A stretch of 64,000 nt of DNA, from NCBI RefSeq assembly GCF_000190575.1, contig NC_015164.1:2480001-2544000 (forward strand), written 5' to 3'. Both the position numbers and the translations under genes were made by a program. Below the pieces are notes generated by a model. The model saw only the letters and a program-made list of their open reading frames with translations, was not told the origin of the DNA and made no database searches. Each line of letters opens with the position of its first letter. Position 1 is the first letter of the stretch. The DNA comes from Phocaeicola salanitronis DSM 18170 (GTDB taxonomy: Bacteria > Bacteroidota > Bacteroidia > Bacteroidales > Bacteroidaceae). Positions 61,723-64,000 of this stretch are shown piece by piece.

Positions 61723-62644
61723 TTATTATTGTCAATGTAGAATTATTGTAATCAATTTCTATTTTTCCTAATTTACTTAATGCGCTTTGCCCTAGGAGTA
61801 ATGGGGCATTTTCATTATGAACAACGGACGCTTCAACATTTCGAAGTGTCAATCCACCAATTTCAATTTTTTTTATAATTATCTTAGTTCCGACTTGTAT
61901 GTCGCCACTTGCTGTTTGAAATTGTTGATTACCAAGAATATCATTAACTGATAAATATCCATTTTTCAACATAAAGATAGCTTCACTTTTGGAAATAGAA
62001 ACGGAGCTAGCACCTGTGTCAAATATGAAATTTAAAGCAAGCCCATTAACTTTACATGGTATAGTATATACATTGCTAGCTTGCCGATATAATTTTATTA
62101 CTTTTCTAGTATATTTATTTGCATTATTTCCAGAAGTAGGCATATTGTTTGTGCCTAGACTTCCCATAAAGTTACTATTATTTACCAAACTTTGAAAATG
62201 ACAAAACTCATTATATATTTTCTTTGACAGAATGTCGTCTTTAGTCAAAATAGTCCATAATCCTTCTAATGACTTTTCTCCACATTCCATGATTTCAATG
62301 CCATCTGTAGTATTAAATATCTGTACTTGATTATAATTTAGACGGAAAGTTGTACTTTTTAGTGGTGTCGTAATCGAGTTCTTTCCCAATTTTGTTGTTG
62401 GTAAAGGAGAATAACCTGGAGCGATTCGTGTATCAAATGAGATTATTATATTAGGATGTTTATATGTCATTTTTACATTTTTATATATAGTTCTCCAATC
62501 TTTATCCATAGAACTAATATTATAACTGCGGAATAAAGAATTTATTCGGTCAAAACTGTTTTTCAATTCTTGATTTTGTGCATTAACAGAAATAAAAAAT
62601 AGACATAGAACAACAAATAATTTAAGACTTAATTTCCTTTGCAT
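61712..62644 (-). CDS. Secreted retropepsin-like aspartic protease
   Basis: A 310-residue protein with signal peptide MQRKLSLKLFVVLCLFFISVNAQ, a helical N-terminal region, and a retropepsin-like domain at the C-terminus: VNGLALNFIFDTGASSVSIS (catalytic DTGAS, near residue 205) through LLLGQSALSKLGKIEIDYNNSTLTI. ATG at 62644 is chosen because it starts a clean signal peptide; an earlier ATG at 62749 would place it 35 residues inside. One DTGA-type motif per chain means it must dimerize. It lies in one operon with the RES gene, with a long structured leader. The target in the periplasm or envelope is unknown. Confidence 0.83.
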   Translation of the reverse strand: MQRKLSLKLFVVLCLFFISVNAQNQELKNSFDRINSLFRSYNISSMDKDWRTIYKNVKMTYKHPNIIISFDTRIAPGYSPLPTTKLGKNSITTPLKSTTFRLNYNQVQIFNTTDGIEIMECGEKSLEGLWTILTKDDILSKKIYNEFCHFQSLVNNSNFMGSLGTNNMPTSGNNANKYTRKVIKLYRQASNVYTIPCKVNGLALNFIFDTGASSVSISKSEAIFMLKNGYLSVNDILGNQQFQTASGDIQVGTKIIIKKIEIGGLTLRNVEASVVHNENAPLLLGQSALSKLGKIEIDYNNSTLTIINEK

Positions 62645-62718
62645 ATTTAAATATGATTTATTGATTTTACAATAATATAATGAAGCGTGGAACTGTATGT
62701 CACATCTTAATTGGAGGT

Positions 62719-62814
62719 CCTGAGAAAACCTAATGAGCAGATACAACAATAGCAGCCCACGCCATATGCGTGAGAACCACTATGCTATCCTTGCTCATTT
62801 GAAAATTTCTCAGG
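62719..62814 (-). ncRNA. Highly structured leader segment (candidate RNA element)
   Basis: Four nested pairings in order: CCTGAGAAA (62719-62727) with TTTCTCAGG (62806-62814), AATGAGCA (62732-62739) with TGCTCATT (62792-62799), ATAGCA (62749-62754) with TGCTAT (62783-62788), CACGC (62758-62762) with GCGTG (62768-62772). It would lie in the 5' untranslated part of the protease/RES transcript. The 288-base gap 62645-62932 contains nothing else but a -7 box. Confidence 0.5.
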
Positions 62815-62893
62815 TTTCCAATTACAAGATAAGCATAACGCTTCTTCTAAATTCTTAAATATTATATTGGATGGAGTTGTCTCTATCCGGCTA

Positions 62894-62901
62894 CAAAGGT
62901 A
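62894..62901 (-). promoter_or_regulatory. -7 box (TACCTTTG) for the protease/RES operon
   Basis: TACCTTTG on the minus strand matches TAnnTTTG and implies a leader of about 240 bases before the protease ATG. Confidence 0.5.
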
Positions 62902-62932
62902 ACGAAAGTCTCTGATAATTTGCACTATATAT

Positions 62933-64000
62933 TTATAATTTTATACCACGGTTTTTCTTTTCTTCCTGTTGCGGCAGTATTGTTCCGTATTTAAGCCTGT
63001 GCCATTGTTCCCTGAACCATTCGGTAATCGGCTTCCTGTTTATAGTCAGGTTCAGCCTGCTTTCATCGTCAGGGTCATTTTCCACCCTTAAAATATCATC
63101 CTTTATATCAAAGTTCCGTCTGTGCTGTTCTGAATAGATTTTACCGCTGCATTTCAAGGCTTCTTTCTTGACCAAAAGACTTTCTGTCATTTCTTTAGAG
63201 AATCCCAGCATGGCACAGAACTTTTCCATGCGCAGCATTTCCCTGGACATCGGAAACCATCTGAAAGCCTTGTCTATGATTCTGGCGAGCTGTGATAGTT
63301 CTTTTTCTTTCATGTCAAGTTCCTGCCTGTGCATTTCTCTGAGATTGTGGATTTGCGTATCATGCTGTTTCTGCATCTGCTGTATTTGGCTCTGCAATTT
63401 TTCAATATTGGTGTTCCGTTTTGAAACCTCGTCTTGCAGTTTTTCGTTGGCATGTTCCAGCTCTTTCAGTTTTCCGCTTCCGAAAAGAGAAGCAACTCCG
63501 CTTGTTATGGCTGTTGCAGCCGTGGTGGCTGTCTTCTTTAGCTTGTCAGTGCGAATTTCTGATTTTACCTGTTTAAGTTCCTGCTCGGCAAGATTTATCT
63601 GTTCTTCTTTGTGCCGTTTGGCAGCATCCATGCGTTGCAGTTCGGCTTTCTGTTTCTCGATGATAAAGTCGTTACGTTCCAGATGTTCCTTGCCTGTAAC
63701 AGCCTTTGACTGCCCACGCTCCATCAGCAGGATGTCAGATGCCAAGGTCTGCATCTGCATCATGTCATCGTCATTGAGCTTTCGGCTCTTTCCGGTTTCG
63801 TGGTTCATCCAGTCGAAAACGATATGGGCATGATAGTTCGGCTTGAACCATCTTTCACCTACTTTGAAACTCTCCCTGTCTTCCACTTCCGGTTGACCGT
63901 TCAGCCAATGCCCTTCGTCCTTGTGCAGGAAGATTTGCAGCGGTGTGATTCCCCAGCGTCTCTGGCACTCCTCACCGAATTTGCGCACATCTGCCAGTGT
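62933..64000 (-). CDS. MobV/Pre-type mobilization relaxase, 5' end missing
   Basis: At least 355 residues, open at the right edge, so the N-terminus is not in the window. Near the visible start HKDEGHW and KPNYHAHIVFDWMNHETGK form the HxxE...HxHxxFDW-type metal motif of MobV/Pre plasmid recombination relaxases. A long coiled coil follows (AELQRMDAAKRHKEEQINLAEQELKQVKSEIR, ANEKLQDEVSKRNTNIEKLQSQIQQMQKQ) and then a helical C-terminus. It nicks DNA for mobilization, and shows that a mobile element lies at this end of the window. A short start at 63988 (GTG) is internal, since the frame continues to 64000. Confidence 0.85.
   Translation of the reverse strand, partial: TLADVRKFGEECQRRWGITPLQIFLHKDEGHWLNGQPEVEDRESFKVGERWFKPNYHAHIVFDWMNHETGKSRKLNDDDMMQMQTLASDILLMERGQSKAVTGKEHLERNDFIIEKQKAELQRMDAAKRHKEEQINLAEQELKQVKSEIRTDKLKKTATTAATAITSGVASLFGSGKLKELEHANEKLQDEVSKRNTNIEKLQSQIQQMQKQHDTQIHNLREMHRQELDMKEKELSQLARIIDKAFRWFPMSREMLRMEKFCAMLGFSKEMTESLLVKKEALKCSGKIYSEQHRRNFDIKDDILRVENDPDDESRLNLTINRKPITEWFREQWHRLKYGTILPQQEEKKNRGIKL

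Overview
The window looks like a chromosome segment of a gut Bacteroidales species (Bacteroides/Phocaeicola type). The reasons are the -7 promoter boxes of the form TAnnTTTG in front of many genes, Bacteroidales-specific families (DUF6261, DUF3408, Bacteroides-type tyrosine recombinases, SCKDYDDD-type surface lipoproteins, carboxypeptidase-like plus TonB receptors), and weak Shine-Dalgarno sequences. No species can be named from sequence alone.

Positions 1 to about 27972 are an AT-rich genomic island. Its right border is marked by a 3' fragment of a CAU-anticodon tRNA (27931-27972), followed by that tRNA's terminator. The island is layered. At the left is a small operon of a 65-residue protein, a phosphoribosyltransferase, a DprA-like protein and a cut-off fourth gene. 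Next come a DUF4365 nuclease-like gene, a PD-(D/E)XK-like gene, and a two-gene PLD/SNF2 helicase plus Eco57I-type adenine methyltransferase system. A mobilizable element follows (tyrosine recombinase, MobC/relaxase pair, DUF3408, probable oriT, two small HTH proteins; about 12.5-17.7 kb). After it lie a two-gene module with a multi-pass membrane protein, a decayed IS256-family element, tandem tyrosine recombinases, a HAD hydrolase and a WYL regulator that share an identically spaced operator, and a divergent XRE/HEPN pair. Most of this content looks like defence or conflict machinery carried by integrating DNA.

Positions 28 kb to 60.7 kb are chromosomal backbone of higher GC: an outer-membrane barrel, PriA, a PHP phosphatase, a low-molecular-weight tyrosine phosphatase, a PgpH-like HD phosphodiesterase, GltX, a LpxL-like acyltransferase, an envelope glycosylation block (Stealth, GT92, two pairs of duplicated glycosyltransferases), a large surface lipoprotein, two FKBP isomerases, a CobB sirtuin, rubredoxin (54 aa), PNPase, a thioredoxin-fold lipoprotein without its cysteines, GreA with a terminator in its leader, a HIT protein, a TonB receptor and ManC. 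The gaps between these genes are rich in palindromic repeats, including a perfect 43-bp inverted repeat around a 50-bp AT palindrome, and two copies of a MITE-like element in opposite orientation.

At 60634 a tRNA-Leu(CAA) seems to start a second island: a RES-domain gene, a secreted retropepsin-like protease whose leader contains a strongly structured segment, and a mobilization protein running off the right edge. The least explained parts are the PRTase/DprA operon, the WYL/HAD regulon, the RES/protease operon and the 18.2-19.9 kb membrane module. These are the best candidates for undescribed systems.
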